Part shown: in pieces, positions 14,359-26,886 of the stretch
Layout of the letters: every line of letters starts with the position of its first letter
Numbering within the stretch: position 1 is the stretch's first letter
Assembly (NCBI GenBank): GCA_973895155.1
Contig: OZ316898.1
Location: 7,192,001-7,256,000 of the forward strand
DNA length: 64,000 nt
Reading direction: 5' to 3'
Source: Marsupella aquatica
Taxonomy: Eukaryota; Marchantiophyta
Made by a program: the position numbers and the translations under genes
The notes under the pieces: generated by a model
Databases searched by the model: none
What the model was told of the DNA's origin: nothing
Seen by the model: the letters and a program-made list of their open reading frames with translations, nothing else

Positions 14359-15752
14359 TCAACCTGTTGATCTTGGTAAGTCTGTGGAGAACTCTACTGC
14401 TACTGGCTCTGGAGTGTCTTCCAGATTCCCACTAAGGATTTTTCCGCTCGTTCCCCTCAATGTAACCTTCGGTACTGGATGATGTGGTGGATGATCCAAC
14501 CCCGGTGCCTCTTCCCTGCCTTCTCCTTCGGGATATCTCACCACTACCACAGGGCAGACACAGTGATGAACACAGTAGTCACTCACACTCCCGAGGCGAG
14601 CCTTACGGGATCGTTTTGTCGCCCCAAATCCACGACTTCCCATAATCACTGCATCATCATACAATGAAATTATTCGAGGGAATGCAAGCTTTAAATTTGA
14701 TGGGGGGAGGAGGACTGGGAGGTCACTTGCAACACTAGCTTACGACAAGTATATCTTTTTATTCCAAGCATACAACTGCAGAAACCAACATTCAGAAATT
14801 CGTATAATTCATAGCGATTGCGCCCTAGGTCTCCTCCTCAGCAAAGCATCACTTTGTGCACCCCGCATTCATTTGGCATGAAACCCGTTACATCAACTGC
14901 TCCCATGTAGTGTCTACTTGTACGCTAGCACTGCAAACGTGAATCCGCGAAGTTGGAAATTCACAGAGAGCGAATACTCTTGTCAAGAGCATGCTTACCA
15001 GCATTGACTCCCAGGCGCTCTATCTCGAGACAAATCCTCTCCTTCAAATCATGATCTTTCACAATGTGGATCTTATAGGGCATCTTTGCGTCTGATAGAG
15101 GTTTAGCTAGGTCGGCACTCTTCGACTCTGTGAACGCATCGAAGTCCTCTTCCATCTTCTTCTGTGCATCTTTGTCAGCTTCAAGAATCTGGTCCGAAGC
15201 TCCCCAATCTGCTCCATAGAGGACACTGGTAGGCCGCACATGTACAATGATAACCTAAAACGCCAAGCAGGTACGTTACAAAACTGTCACAGATTGGCAT
15301 TGGTGGGCTCGAGCATTTGTTTTATCATGGGACAGATTTAAGCCATAGAAGGCTAAAAGAATGGACCATTCATAACTATAAAATCCCTACAATGTGAAGA
15401 AAATACCATATTAAAAATGCACTCAAACTTCTAAGCGATTGGACAGTCCAATTAACTAACTTTAAGTCATAATTACACTAGAATCATAGGCCAGATGTAG
15501 AAATATGCATCAAGAGACAAGTCATTATCTCATCAAAAGACCGGAAAGAACTACTATGTTTTGTCATTGCAGAGGCAGAACTCCAACCCACAGATGTACA
15601 GTGCACTGGATGACAGGACCAAAATGACCTACTTGGTCTCCTGGACGCAGATAATCTGCGACAGCCCACTTCACTGCGTATGCACTCTCATCACTCAAAT
15701 CCACAGCAATAGCGATCTTACGATCCCCAGACTGCAACGAAGACAGCGGCAT
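14359..15752 (-). CDS. Universal stress protein domain protein, PHOS32-like
   Basis: A single-domain UspA-fold protein, expected to bind ATP; plant PHOS32-type members are phosphorylated after elicitor or stress signals. Three coding exons: 15752-15633, 15254-14999 and 14648-14359, phases 0, 1 and end, giving 221 residues. Seen: N-terminal strand RKIAIAVDLSDESAYAVKWA (residues 11-30), VIIVHVRPTSVLYGADWG (41-58), then VIMGSRGFGATKRS with RLGSVSDYCVHHCVCPVVVV (about 126-162), the nucleotide-binding loop and last strand typical of the plant PHOS32 group. The tail from about 165 is Pro-rich and poorly conserved. I chose the ATG at 15752; a CAG acceptor only a few bases upstream suggests an intron in the 5' UTR. 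It stands alone on this strand, about 8 kb from AAE13. Confidence 0.9.
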
Positions 15753-17691
15753 TGCTGACCTGCAAGCAAGACGAGTTGTGTGTTTGAACTTAGAAGGAAG
15801 CTTTGGCACTTGCGTCTAATTCTAAACGCCACAGTCAGCCACGACCAAGTACGGCGAGGAAAGAGCAGAGAGCTTTCAGATGTATGTCGACAAATCTAAA
15901 AAGAAAGACCACGAAATGACATTCGTCAGTGATCATCCTTCAAGCTAAAACTATCCTTGGCTCAGACAGGTCCCAAAGATCTGCCTAATATGTCAATATA
16001 CTCCAATACGAATCTTTCACCCATTCTATATAGAGACCAAACCCTTGTTCCGCAGGACAAAGAAAAATCAATTCCACCCCACCTATCAAATGGCTCTACA
16101 CCGGCGGCCGGAAATAAATGATCGCTAAAAAGCTCATGCAATGTCAGTACGATCTTGCTTACTTTCTGGTTCTACTCGTCTGTTTAATGTCAATTATGTC
16201 ATTTTATTACGATCATTGATATTGCTCGAATTATGTGGGTTTCTAAGTGTGGAAGGGTTGTTTAATCAGCAATGAGAGGCTAAGAGAGACAACTCAAATA
16301 GTGAAAGAAATTTACCCAATTCAAAATGGGCAGGAATGGTCATCCTCAGACTCACATTACATTAGTGCCCAAAGACCTCTCAACACCGACTAAGAAACAC
16401 AAGCTCCAAGGAAAGCAAACTCAGCACATCCTCACAACCACCACCCTTTCCTCGAACATCCTAACTCCCAATTCACACGAGCAGAAACCTACAGTACCCA
16501 ACTACGACAGCTGCAAGCCCTCAATCCCTCGGCAAGAACCGCAGAACCCAACAATGAGAACACGCTTGCAGGACATTGGGTAAGAATATTGACGGTGAGA
16601 CTTCCACGTAAAATACAATTTTCAACGTCATAATCTGCAGGGAAAGATGTCGTCCATCGCATTCAGGGGAGAGGGTGAGGTTGCGAAGGGGAACGAGAGA
16701 GAAATAGACAAGAGCGAGATTCCCAGTCCTACGTTAGAGAATAGTGGAACCCACACAGTACCCAGCTGCAAACCCAACCCAACCCAACCAAACACACGCA
16801 TCCAACTAGAGTAGTGAGTAGTCCCATTCACAGCACTTCACTCTTCTCCAAACCCAATCAGTTACCTCCCAGTCGATCCCACCAGTTGTTCCTCTCTTCT
16901 TCCGCGCGCACCAGCGACGGCCGTATGTGCCCACCTTCTCTTCCACTCTCTCGCTGTCTCTTGTCTACAGACCCTCACCCTCCCAAGACCTCGGATCGTC
17001 TCGACAATGCTTAGATCTCCAACCCCCACTAGAATCCCAGCAGCCACAAGGTTTACTTCCGCAGAAAGATAAAGAAAACCTCTTGATGTTGCTCGCTCGG
17101 CAACAATGTTCACGAACTTTTCCTCTACTGAACACTCCTCCCTTCCTCTCGCCTCCCCACCTCCTACCCCACTCCTACCTGTCGGTCGAGACCTGCTCTC
17201 CTGCTGCTGCTGGCCGGATTGAATTCACAACGGCACGGCAAAGAGATCCAGGGGCAAAGATCTGCTAATCCCTCCGCCTGGAATCCAACACAATCACTCA
17301 CCCACTCAATCTCCCTAGTCAATCAGTCAGTCAGTCAGCACGCAAGCAACTAGACTTGCAAAGCCGCCAAGTAGCAAGCAACGTGAGCAAGCAAGCGATG
17401 CGATCGATGCAATCTTGCAAAGGTAGACAAGTCACTCAGTCAAGCTGACTTGACATGATCAAAACGAAAGCAAAAGCAAAATCAAACACGAGTAGGAGCA
17501 GACCGATGAGCAGAGCGTGAGCAGCACAATCACCCAAGTAAGCACCCGTCAGCAACAACTCTATAGTTATCGACACACGGTAGCGAACGAACGATGTGGC
17601 AGATCGATGGATGGAAGGTCGTGTTGGAAGTATGGCTGCATTCACATAAAATGAATTGGAAACCCGGAGAAACCGGAGAAGAATCCCAAGA

Positions 17692-18260
17692 AAGCCGGTG
17701 ACAATTTCACAGTAGCCGTCTTTTCTCGAACCCTCTAGAGATTGGCATTACCTACTCTTCAGCACACCACAGTACAGTAGTAGAGTAGACAAGCCGGTGA
17801 CAATTCAATTCCACAATGCCGTCTTTTCTCGAATCCTGTAGAGATTAGCATTACCTACTGTTTAGCACACTACATTACATTAGGGAGTCTCAAATAAGTC
17901 AATTTTTCAGCTTTGACAGGGCCCGGGACTCTTGTGGGTTGGGGCAACAGTCATGACTGGTCTGGCAACCAATGTGAGGCCCGAGTAGTGAGCCATCCAT
18001 ATAGTGAGACCCTAGAGGAACCATAAGATGCTCCAAATTTTGTTGGATATGGTGTGCAGCGATGCCACTCATATTTGACACAATCGCATATAGTGTGCTG
18101 CAACCCCCCTCTTATTTCAGTACCTGGGAAAATATATTATTGTCTGGTTGTACCCTGTTGCAGTGAGCCTGAGTGCCTTGGGGTATGCTTGTGAGGTGCC
18201 ATTTTTTTATATATGAGACTCCCTACTAGAGTAGACAAGCCCATGACAATTCAATGGTCT
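17692..18260 (+). repeat. 99-base tandem duplication interrupted by an inserted element
   Basis: Copy 1 starts at 17692 and copy 2 at 17791, both with 'aagccggtgacaatt' then 'ccgtcttttctcga' and 'gagatt(g/a)gcattacctac'. Copy 2 is split at its 3' end by the TA-flanked element at 17883-18223 and resumes at 18224 with 'tactagagtagac'. A third partial copy starts near 18237 ('aagcccatgacaattcaat'). Confidence 0.85.
17883..18223. mobile_element. MITE-like inverted-repeat element, 341 bases, TA target site
   Basis: The left end GGGAGTCTCAAATA and the reverse complement of the right end GGGAGTCTCATATA match at 13 of 14 bases. TA lies directly outside both ends (17881-17882 and 18224-18225). The flanking tandem copy at about 17778 has a single TA at the same place, so it preserves the empty site. 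No protein-coding frame is seen inside, so this looks like a non-autonomous DNA transposon of Tc1/mariner type. Superfamily is inferred from the TA target only. Confidence 0.75.
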
Positions 18261-21200
18261 AGAGACTTCACTATGGTCTAGAGACTTCACTCCAGACAAT
18301 AGGCCTAGAAAATAGCTTTCAATGGGCTTTATTACTTAGATTTCACATGATTTGGAAACCTCTAGAAGCCTCAGAGTTTTATGTTTTACTAGCCCTATTA
18401 TCTGTTCCTTGAACTTAAAGAGCCACTAGCCATGACAAAAACATAATTCCATAGATTTCACCATTTCTAGTAGTTTTTTCCTGAAATTGAGGAGCAAAAC
18501 CTCATGGTAGAGGAGAGGAATGGGGAAAGGGAGAAGTTTTGGACACTCCTCCTTTTATAATTCCAGTGGTGGTTTAAACACACATGTGGATGGAAAAAAA
18601 CCTTGCCCAGAAAAAATACATGCTGTTTCCTTTCATCTTTGCCCCCATTATCTGTTTTTTGTCTACACCTTTCCTATCAAGACATTGAGAATATACTTTG
18701 ATTGTGCCTCAACTTGCCCATCTTTTCTCCAACCGTACCCTATTGATTTTCCCCCTTTTTTAAATTGTTTTGGGAAACGGTACCTTATTGTTGTAGCCTC
18801 TGACGGATTGTGAACCAAAAAAACTCTATGGTTCATGCAAAATGTTAATTCCATGAATGCCTTTGTGGACTTCCCCTGCCTTAAACCACTTGTGGAGGTA
18901 CAATGAAACATTTTGGAGATCGGGATTATAGGCTATTTTTTTTAATAAATCACTGGAAGCTTCTACTTTTCGAGACAAGGGGCTGATGGCAGCCTGTAGC
19001 GCAGATACTGTTAGAGGTGGCATTTGGCTATGTGGTTGCACTCTCTTATATAGGATAAAGATGGTCTGGGCACAAGGTTACACAGGTAACACTTTGGTTC
19101 GATACAAAATTAAGTGGACCATAAATCCCTATCATGAATGCATTGTCCCTCCCCTCACCCAAAAATAAAACAGAAAACAAATACTCACCTTGAAACTTTC
19201 TCTGTTTTTCCTTGTCTGATAATCTCAATATATATCACCTATCCAATAGTTTGCTAGTCTTGTTTGCTAGTCTTGTAACAAATTTAGTGAAGTTGGTAGT
19301 AGTTCACATATCTGTCAAATCCAATGACAACAGCTCCAACCTGCGATGAAGAACAATTGGAGAGGACTAGTTTTCTCAGTCGACTCAAACACACAAGACT
19401 CATACACCTCAATTCACTGTCTTTACTATGAGCTACGCACAAAATCACTTCTATCGATGAAGAACAGCAAGAGGTTAGTGCTAAGGCACAAAGAAAGCAG
19501 GACATTACATTATGATCATGCTTCATTACCTGGCGCCAAATCTATGTCCTTATCACCATCCTGCTAGTTTGGTAGAAACCAAGGAAAATGGTGTCCGTCA
19601 GTCAGGCATTCGAGAGCTCCCATTGAAGACAGGAGAAACTCTCTGTACGGAGGTCACATTACAAATAACAAATAAGCATGCCTGGATAAAATACCTTCGT
19701 CGGTAAACAAACACAAATCCTTCTCAAGCCCCAGAAATATCTGATAGCACGTACTGACATGGGCTACACACAAAACTAGACTTCAAATTTTTATTCCAGA
19801 GGTGCAGGAGAAAGCCATTGCATGGTCCCCGAGGTATTGAATGCCTGCTTGCTGAAGATCTAATTTAATTCCAACTTCACCGATAATATACACCTTGTTG
19901 GTCATTAGTCACAACTCTCAACAAGTATCTTTGCAAACTTGGATCATCCCAAATTTTAGCAATCAATCTGACCAAGAAGATTTTTGTAAAAAGGAACTCA
20001 GCTCCGGTAACCAATGTGCTAGAAAAGCATGGAGATCTGAGAGCTAGGGCACAAAACTTCTTGTCAGTTGGGAAGTTGATTGACGATTAATAGCCAGCCG
20101 CAGCAAAGGAAGATAATGTGTCTTGCTGCATTGCGGAGAATGATCTAGAATTCCAGTCAAATCTCATTTTACAGAATGAGATATAGTGAGCTTGGACTTG
20201 ATTTTTGTCTTCTTCGACCAAACGCATGATCACCCTATTCTTGAAATTCTGGCCCAAGGCTATCCTATTTCACCAGAGACGCAGATATAACTTTAATCAC
20301 GCCTCTTTTTCCTTTCAAAAAATCAATCACAATGGAAGTGCACTGCAGAAAATGAGTGAAATATATTGCCTGGCTAACGTTCAACCCGAGGTACTCGAAT
20401 TTCTTTCCATCTTGATTTCCTTACCTAGGATTCGGATTTCCTTCCTCTCCTCTGGGCTAGAGACTAGCTCTGAGTCGTGTCCGATGGCACGGAACATATA
20501 GACGAATTGGAAATTTTGGGACAATATAGATGTTCAATTGATCCATCATTTCATGCCAACTCGGGAGCGCTCAGCATTCGAATAATCTTCTTGAAAACTC
20601 AAAACAGACTGCATCATGCTTCCACGATGAAGCCAGCCTGCCCGAAATCGCCATCCACGACAGGAGAGGCGAGAACGGACTCAAGGTTGGAACAAAAACG
20701 AACCTCCAAATCATCGTGCAGTTGTCAGAATACCAATCTGAAAATGGAGAGGACCATGTTTTCCGTTCGGCTTTGGCTTAGAAGTGCCAAAGCTCGACAA
20801 TGCGTGCAGCGAGGAAGGTCGACTGGAACATCGTAGAGCACAAACCATGTCAATCCTCTGAATCTGGCCTCTGTGAAATCCAAGGAGTGTGATTCCTTTT
20901 GACAACATGAGACTAGCTTCAATTTCAGCTGAGACATCAATTCAAGTTAACAACCATTAAAGCTTCTTAAAGTCATTTGAAACTAAGCTCTTTGGTCAAC
21001 TATGAAATCGAAAATGAGCTGACCGTTTCACCTACGATTTCACTTCGGTACATACAGTAGTAGAAACTGGGCGACAACAGAGAATCCCAACAATCCCGCA
21101 TCTAAAATTTGATTTCGATGAAATTGCAAAACATTCCCACAACGTCTCATCTACAGCACACCAGCCTCTCAGAGACATAATCCACTGTAAGTTTCAACCG

Positions 21201-21704
21201 GGTCAGTACGACTCTCGACGAAGAACAGAATGTTTCTTCTCCATCGCTGCTAAAAAGGATTTTATATTACATGGTTTTGTCTTTAACCCTTGTGGTATCC
21301 CACGCTTGTTGTCGTCTTCACCACTTCTGTTATCAGGGGCCGAAATGCCCAAAATGCCCCAATCTGGCAATCTCCATAGAAAAAGCACTGCACAGTACTG
21401 TACTGCAATAACTTCCCCTGAGGTAACCCCGGTTCAACCAAAGTTTATTCTTAACCGTTACCGGCGTATCCACAAGAGACCCTTTTTAGTGGAGCAGGGC
21501 CAATCGCGTGGAGGATGTGAGGGAGTGAGGCCCATGCAAAGCGATTTCTGGGCTAGGTGGGGAGGCCCACAGAAACTCGGCGCAGGACTGGGAAAGGCAG
21601 GTGGAGGAAACGAGACGGGAGGGAGGAGATAGAGAGGAGGGAAGAAGATAGTGAGGAACAGCGGGAAGGAGAGAAACAGACTGAAGGTTCACAAGAGAGA
21701 GGAC

Positions 21705-24700
21705 ATGGCCGCTGCTGTGCCTACTGGCCGAGGAATGGAGGCAGCATTCGTGCTTTCTTCGTGCTCGGATGGCGCAGCAGCTGCCATAGCCAGCAGAGCA
21801 AATGCTTGTAAGCAATTCGTGGGGCTCCACTCCAGCTCCTCCTCGTCCTCCTGTTGTTCTTCGTCTTGCTTCTCCTCCTCTGGTTGCATTTCCCAGCAGA
21901 CCAATCATGGGCCGTGCAGTCGTCTCCAAGTCTCTCACAGCAAGCTGGGCGCTTCCTCAGTGATTAGAGCCCGGAAGAGAAATGGGAGATCCGCATCACG
22001 TAGAGCTCCAGAGACTGCCTCGAAGGGGGGCAAAACCCGAGAAAATAGTGGGGGAGGATCTGTAGCTCTCAGAGATCCAGAATCTGCTTCTGTTCCTGCT
22101 GCAGCTTCCTCTTCTGTCAACCGCAATCTCAGCGGGGCATTGGTAGCTCTCAGAGCTCCAGAAATTTCCAGTGCTGCTGCATCCTCTGTCAACTCCGACC
22201 TCATCGGGGGACTCATAGCCCTGAGAACCTTAGAAACCACCACAGTTCCCGCAGTTTCTACTTCTGCCGACCTCAATCCTGTTGATGTTGCTACTTCCAT
22301 TGCTGCTGGAGAAGTGAGGCCTACACCAGCAGAGGTATCAGAGGAAGCCATTGAAAATATTTTTACAAGTGGGGCGCTGTCGGCAACTTTATCCAGTCTC
22401 ATTCGTGTGCAGGTACGTGCTTGCCAAAACTTGCTCACTAGCCTTAGCTTCTGTGGCTGTTTGTGTGAAAGGAACGATTGTAGCTGAAGATTGCATTTTG
22501 GATGTCTCGTATCATTCAATTACCACATAGCAGCATTGAAACACTTCAGGTGATGTCATTGGTGGCGGAGCTCAAGTTGAAAATCAGGCGTGCAATCACA
22601 TAGGATTGTTATATACATCTCTACTTCGTCCACCTGGGAGGTCATTCACCGACAATGAAAACCACCTTCTTGCTCACCAATATGCTACCTTTCTGATGAT
22701 GAATGACAACTAGGAAGCAAAATTGTTCGGACCCGGAATCTTCAAAGCATCCAAGCTCCGAGTACTCCTTCTGGGAAAACATGAGGATGAGCGACCTCTC
22801 CAGCATCCACGCATATACACGCTGACCCACAGTGATCTCACTGCCATGATCACCTTGGCCGTTGCTCGAGAGATTAACAAGGCACAGGTTGGTTGCTTCC
22901 TTTGACTATCACTCACAACCATCAATTGCAATTACAATATAAGCCGATGGAAATGTCACTCATTGAAGAAAACTCCAGCTGTTGAATTTGTCGTCGTGCC
23001 AAAAATATATAAATTGATTCCACATACCCAGTTGCTAAATCGGGTGTTTTCCATAAATCACCTCGAGGTTGCACTTTGGGCGCGGCGCTTTATCAGCTCT
23101 AAAAGTCTTTATGTTTTCAAGAGTTGTCTCATGACTTCAGTGGTAATATATTTCCCAATCTTCTTATGCAGCCACGGCAGATGTCAACTTCATGTTTCGA
23201 GCATCAGTACGATTATCACTGCACGAAAGAAATATTGGAATTACCCTAGAAGCTCATTTTTCCTAGCTGTTACTGGTAGTCAAACTGCATAATTATGTTC
23301 TTGAAGTGGACGACTACCAAATTCCTGGATTCTAACACCATGGCGCATGATTTGCATGGTAAGCAGGTGATGGGGTGGTATAGCAAACTACAGCGAGATG
23401 AAGTGGTAGCTGAATGGCGGAGAACTCAGGGAGAAATGTCCCTTCACGTGCACTGTCATATAAGTGGAACCAATTTTCTGCACAGGCTCATTGCCAAACT
23501 CCGCTTCTATATCTTCCAAAAGGAACTGCCCCTGGTAAGTCCTCTCTCTGACGTAAAAAGAGAAATTCTTCTGTAATTATCAAGTGGCCTGCAAACTTGA
23601 ACTCGAGTAAGGGTAACTGAAATCCTTGATCAGTCGACTTGCTTGCAATTGGCTCGTATGGCAGGCAAGCTCAGTGAAATCTGGGACTTCCATATGACGA
23701 TGACAACCTGAGCAAAGCATATATTATATGGAAATTGAGTGAAAGAAAATTCCGTGTTTCATCCATAAATTGGCAAAAGCTGAGCAATGCCCGTACTACT
23801 TGGAAAATTGAGTGAAAGATTTGGCCCGTGTTGGATCCAAACATTGGAAGAATTATTCACTTGCGGACCTGTAACGGCTTTCAGGTACTTGAAGCTTTCA
23901 TGCAAGGGGACAGCGCCTTGTTCAAGCAGCACCCAGAGCTATTGAATGCACCAGTATGGGTGTATTTTCATTCAAACGTCGAAGATTATAACCGAGTGGA
24001 ATGTTGGGGGCCTCTAGTTAATGCAATAAAGGTATACACATTGAGCTCGGTGCTAGTGCCTTCAGGATCTATGCACTGACCGTTTTGTTGTCTTTCAGTT
24101 GCACCGGAGGTAGTTTCTCCCTGCTATTTGTTGGTGTTACTATCACAGCTGTCTAGCGTCTCAATGCAATTCATTGATTCCTTTGATGAATCATTCCGTA
24201 TTATCATACGTTCATTTTCTCATTCTTCTGCTACGCCAGTAGATACCTATACGGACTCCAACGAATTGGTCAGCAATGACTTTTCACCCCAAGAATGCTA
24301 GAAACTGATGGCATAGGGAATTCTTGTTTAGCATTCTAATAGGAACGGTATTTCTGCCAGGCACAGTATACCAGAGTAGTTAAAATCCGTTTCATTCATT
24401 CATTAGTTGCATTGGATGGCACAACTTGCGGACTCTCATTGAGTATTATAAGTTTACTCCTCCTTGGGCAGTGTCTAATCGGAGCTTCCTGTTACAGAAT
24501 GGAGTGCAGATTCAGCAGTGGGGACCAACTGAGAGCCGGTTGATGGTCGGAGGCGAGACAGAGCAGCAGTTTTCAGGTGCTGCGGTATGTCTAGTCCCAT
24601 GCGAATGCTGTTCACGTCATGAAACTGTGATTCCCATTCCAGAATCACTCAACCGACACTTGCAGCAAACTCAATTACAACAGCAAAGCAAAAGGAAAGG

Positions 24701-24746
24701 TGCTTCACAATCCTCATCATTTAGATACCTCTCCGGACCTACATGA
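21705..24746 (+). CDS. SGR: STAYGREEN (magnesium dechelatase), copy A
   Basis: STAYGREEN removes Mg from chlorophyll a in the plastid to start chlorophyll breakdown. Five exons: 21705-22412, 22714-22887, 23367-23534, 23885-24031, 24498-24746, all phase 0, giving 481 residues. The core (from residue 237) shows EAKLFGPGIFKASKLRVLLL, RIYTLTHSDLTA, the family hallmark QRDEVVAEWR, MSLHVHCHISG and VWVYFHSNVEDYNRVECWG. The C-terminal cysteine-rich motif C-x3-C-x-C-C is present (CLVPCECC, then TVIPIP), which marks SGR rather than SGR-like proteins. The first 236 residues are unusually long for a transit peptide (whole SGRs are usually about 270): Ser/Ala-rich, a Ser/Cys run at 43-61, and three repeats starting at residues 120, 147 and 171. 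The start at 21705 is the best-placed ATG; 21651 is an in-frame alternative. No stops or frame breaks. It faces copy B across 25 kb. Confidence 0.93.
22062..22289 (+). repeat. Three coding repeats of about 24-27 codons in STAYGREEN A exon 1
   Basis: Units begin VALRDPE (residue 120), VALRAPE (147) and IALRTLE (171), each followed by a Ser/Ala/Val stretch and then N- or D-Leu. The DNA shares 'gtagctctcagag' between the first two. A weaker fourth relative, SRRAPETAS, precedes them near residue 99. Confidence 0.75.
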
Positions 24747-25640
24747 CGAATTCAAGTAGGATACATTGGGAATTCTCCAGCTCCAAGAGCTATCCCTTCC
24801 CCCCATTAACCTTGTCTCAGTGCTCTATCCAGCATTGGAAGGCACATGTACAAACTTGCCAATTGGCTGTGAAATTCTTGGTAAACGTGTACAATTTGTG
24901 TATACTGACTGATCATACATGTGGAGTGAGCAGACAAGCTAGTCTCTTGCCTCTTAGTTGCCAAGTCTGCTGCCCATCCACATTCTGCATTACCGCAGGA
25001 TAATAGGAACCTCTCCCATCCCGAGAGTTTGATAGAACAAAATGTGAAAATGTACTATTTTTTTGAAAATTAGATCGAAGTCCAGTTTGTAGGTTGAAAA
25101 TTCGTTTGCAAATCATTGCAACTTCCAAAACGGCAAATGCAAGCTTGCAAATGTGTTGCAGAATACCCAAGGAGTTCAGGGGGCTACTTTATTCATGGGT
25201 GTCTCAATGGATCGAGGACTGTCCTAGGAGTCAGAGATGCTCACCTGATGGTCGTCCCTGTTCTTTCATGTAAGAGAGAGATTGACCCTGGTGGAACTCT
25301 GTGCATGTCAATAGCCGTCTACAGAAATCCAGTTCTGTATTGGAGAACTTTGAATTGTCTTGCTGGAGCTGCATCGTCCACTGTCCGGTGGTATTTTGCA
25401 TTTACATATGGGCACTCAGCGTGGGGCTTAAGAATAAAACACTGCCATGGAGTCAGTCCAGGGTTTAGTCTCCGCCTGGGCTAGGTAGTTCTGTGGATTT
25501 ATTCAAGTTTTCCCAAACCGGAAGTTGTGTACAAAATCAATGCAATACGCCCATCACTCATGTCACATTTGCTGGATTCAGTTGCATCCTTGATAGTACA
25601 TGTTTTACACCCATTAGTTTTAGAAGAATCTGGAAGCCAT

Positions 25641-26207
25641 TAGAGTTTTCCGTAAAAGCAGCCCATGAAAAGACGGGCCACTCACCCTGTAATTCTAAAA
25701 GGCTAGTTACCGTGAAAGTAGAGCATGAACAAACTTTTTTGTCAAAACTCAAGGTGAAGTCCTACAGCTAATGATTTCTAGGGCAAGTCTCGACTCTTGT
25801 GAGCATTTCTGACATTGTAAGCATGGTCCAGGCTGATGCTCTGTTGCACTCTTGCTTTGCTTTATGGTGGTTCACTACTGTAGCTCTTTCAAATATTCTT
25901 CGTGTTATTCTTCTTGTTGCTCTGTCAAATGTAAGATCTAATTGATGCTGCATGCTCGCTGCGCCTGCTTCACTGCTTGCTGCTGCTAGTTCCGCCCCTG
26001 CTCGCTGCTGCTAGTTGCTGCCCACATGAAGATTACAGGGTGACTTAGGCGTTGCCACCCCCGAAGATCACTTTCCCATTTTCGCCCTGGATTTTACTCT
26101 GGTGTATTTGAGTACCGCTGCCAAACGCTAACTCACCCTGTGTAAATCATAAACCTGCTTTTCACCCTGTGAACTCACCCGTAAGTGTGCTTTTACGGAA
26201 AACTCTA
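25641..26207. mobile_element. MITE-like element with perfect 20-base terminal inverted repeats
   Basis: The left end TAGAGTTTTCCGTAAAAGCA (25641-25660) is the exact reverse complement of 26188-26207. The ends begin TA, so the target site may be TA (Tc1/mariner-like), or the ends may be hAT-like (YARNG); no 8-base duplication is visible. The 567-base interior has no coding frame but repeats 'ctcaccctgt' at 25682, 26132 and, as 'ttcaccctgt', at 26161. Confidence 0.7.
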
Positions 26208-26609
26208 TTGTTAATGAGATAATTGTATGCTTCTCAACGTGAGAGACAAAGAGTAGCCTACTCTAAACCAGGAGCAACATCATCATGCACTTTCAGGTTC
26301 TTGAAAAGTTATTGCTGGTTCTCAATCCATTATTCTCTCAGGGCCCAAATGATGCCCAAGCGATGTAGCTAACATCCGCCAAAACCCAAATTCCTCTAGC
26401 AGGCCCTCACTACTGGTGTCGGCCAATTCCCTCTGAGAAGGACCTTTGGAATTCTCTAAGTCACGTGTATAAATGGCCATCTAAAGGACACTAGGAATTA
26501 TGCAAGTTAGGTGTCAGTTGGGGGAGGGAGGGGGGCACTGCTGGCTTTACAAGAATGGTCATTTCCAAGATATTTACGTTTGGATTTCATTACAACTTTC
26601 ATATCAACT

Positions 26610-26886
26610 TATCGTCCAGTTAGCTTTACATGAAATTGAGAGGTCACTTGTACAAGAAATCTCATTTTGCTTTAAAATTTTGATCACAACTCTTCAATCA
26701 ACTGCCGGCCCAATTGTTTTGCATGAAATTGAGAGGTCACTTGTACAAGAAATACTCTCACTCCTACATGGACTTGGAGTGGATCCAGCAAAATGCTTAC
26801 TTGGATATTGTAGTTAAGAAATACTCTCAATCCTACATGGACTTGGAGTGGATCCAGCAAAATGCTTACTTGGATATTGTAGTTTT
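26610..26886 (+). repeat. Nested tandem duplications
   Basis: A 69-base unit starting 'aagaaatactctca' occurs at 26747 and 26816 with one or two differences. It overlaps an older repeat: 'catgaaattgagaggtcac' followed by 'ttgtacaagaaat' occurs near 26630 and again near 26722. Non-coding. Confidence 0.85.

Larger units (their letters stand above)
15753..21704. other. Intergenic region between USP and STAYGREEN A
   Basis: No complete gene recognised. The segment around 16.6-17.65 kb is richer in G+C, with C/T-rich runs and 'cagtcagtcagtcagcacgc'-like short repeats. It resembles 5' UTR or promoter sequence, perhaps of the minus-strand stress-protein gene, whose first exon should lie upstream of 15760. 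From 17.7 to 18.3 kb there is a tandem duplication and an inserted inverted-repeat element, listed separately. From 18.3 to 21.6 kb only short, unremarkable open frames are visible. Confidence 0.45.

Noticed and set aside
20205-20940. Open frames on both strands near 20.2-20.9 kb, checked as a possible gene or resistance-gene fragment
   Set aside because: No motif held up in any frame, and no splice structure could be built.
21486-21938. 150-codon frame antisense to STAYGREEN A exon 1
   Set aside because: It overlaps the real coding exon and its composition mirrors the Ser/Ala-rich codons on the other strand.
21935-22519. 194-codon frame antisense to STAYGREEN A exon 1
   Set aside because: Shadow of the repeat-rich coding exon; no independent features.
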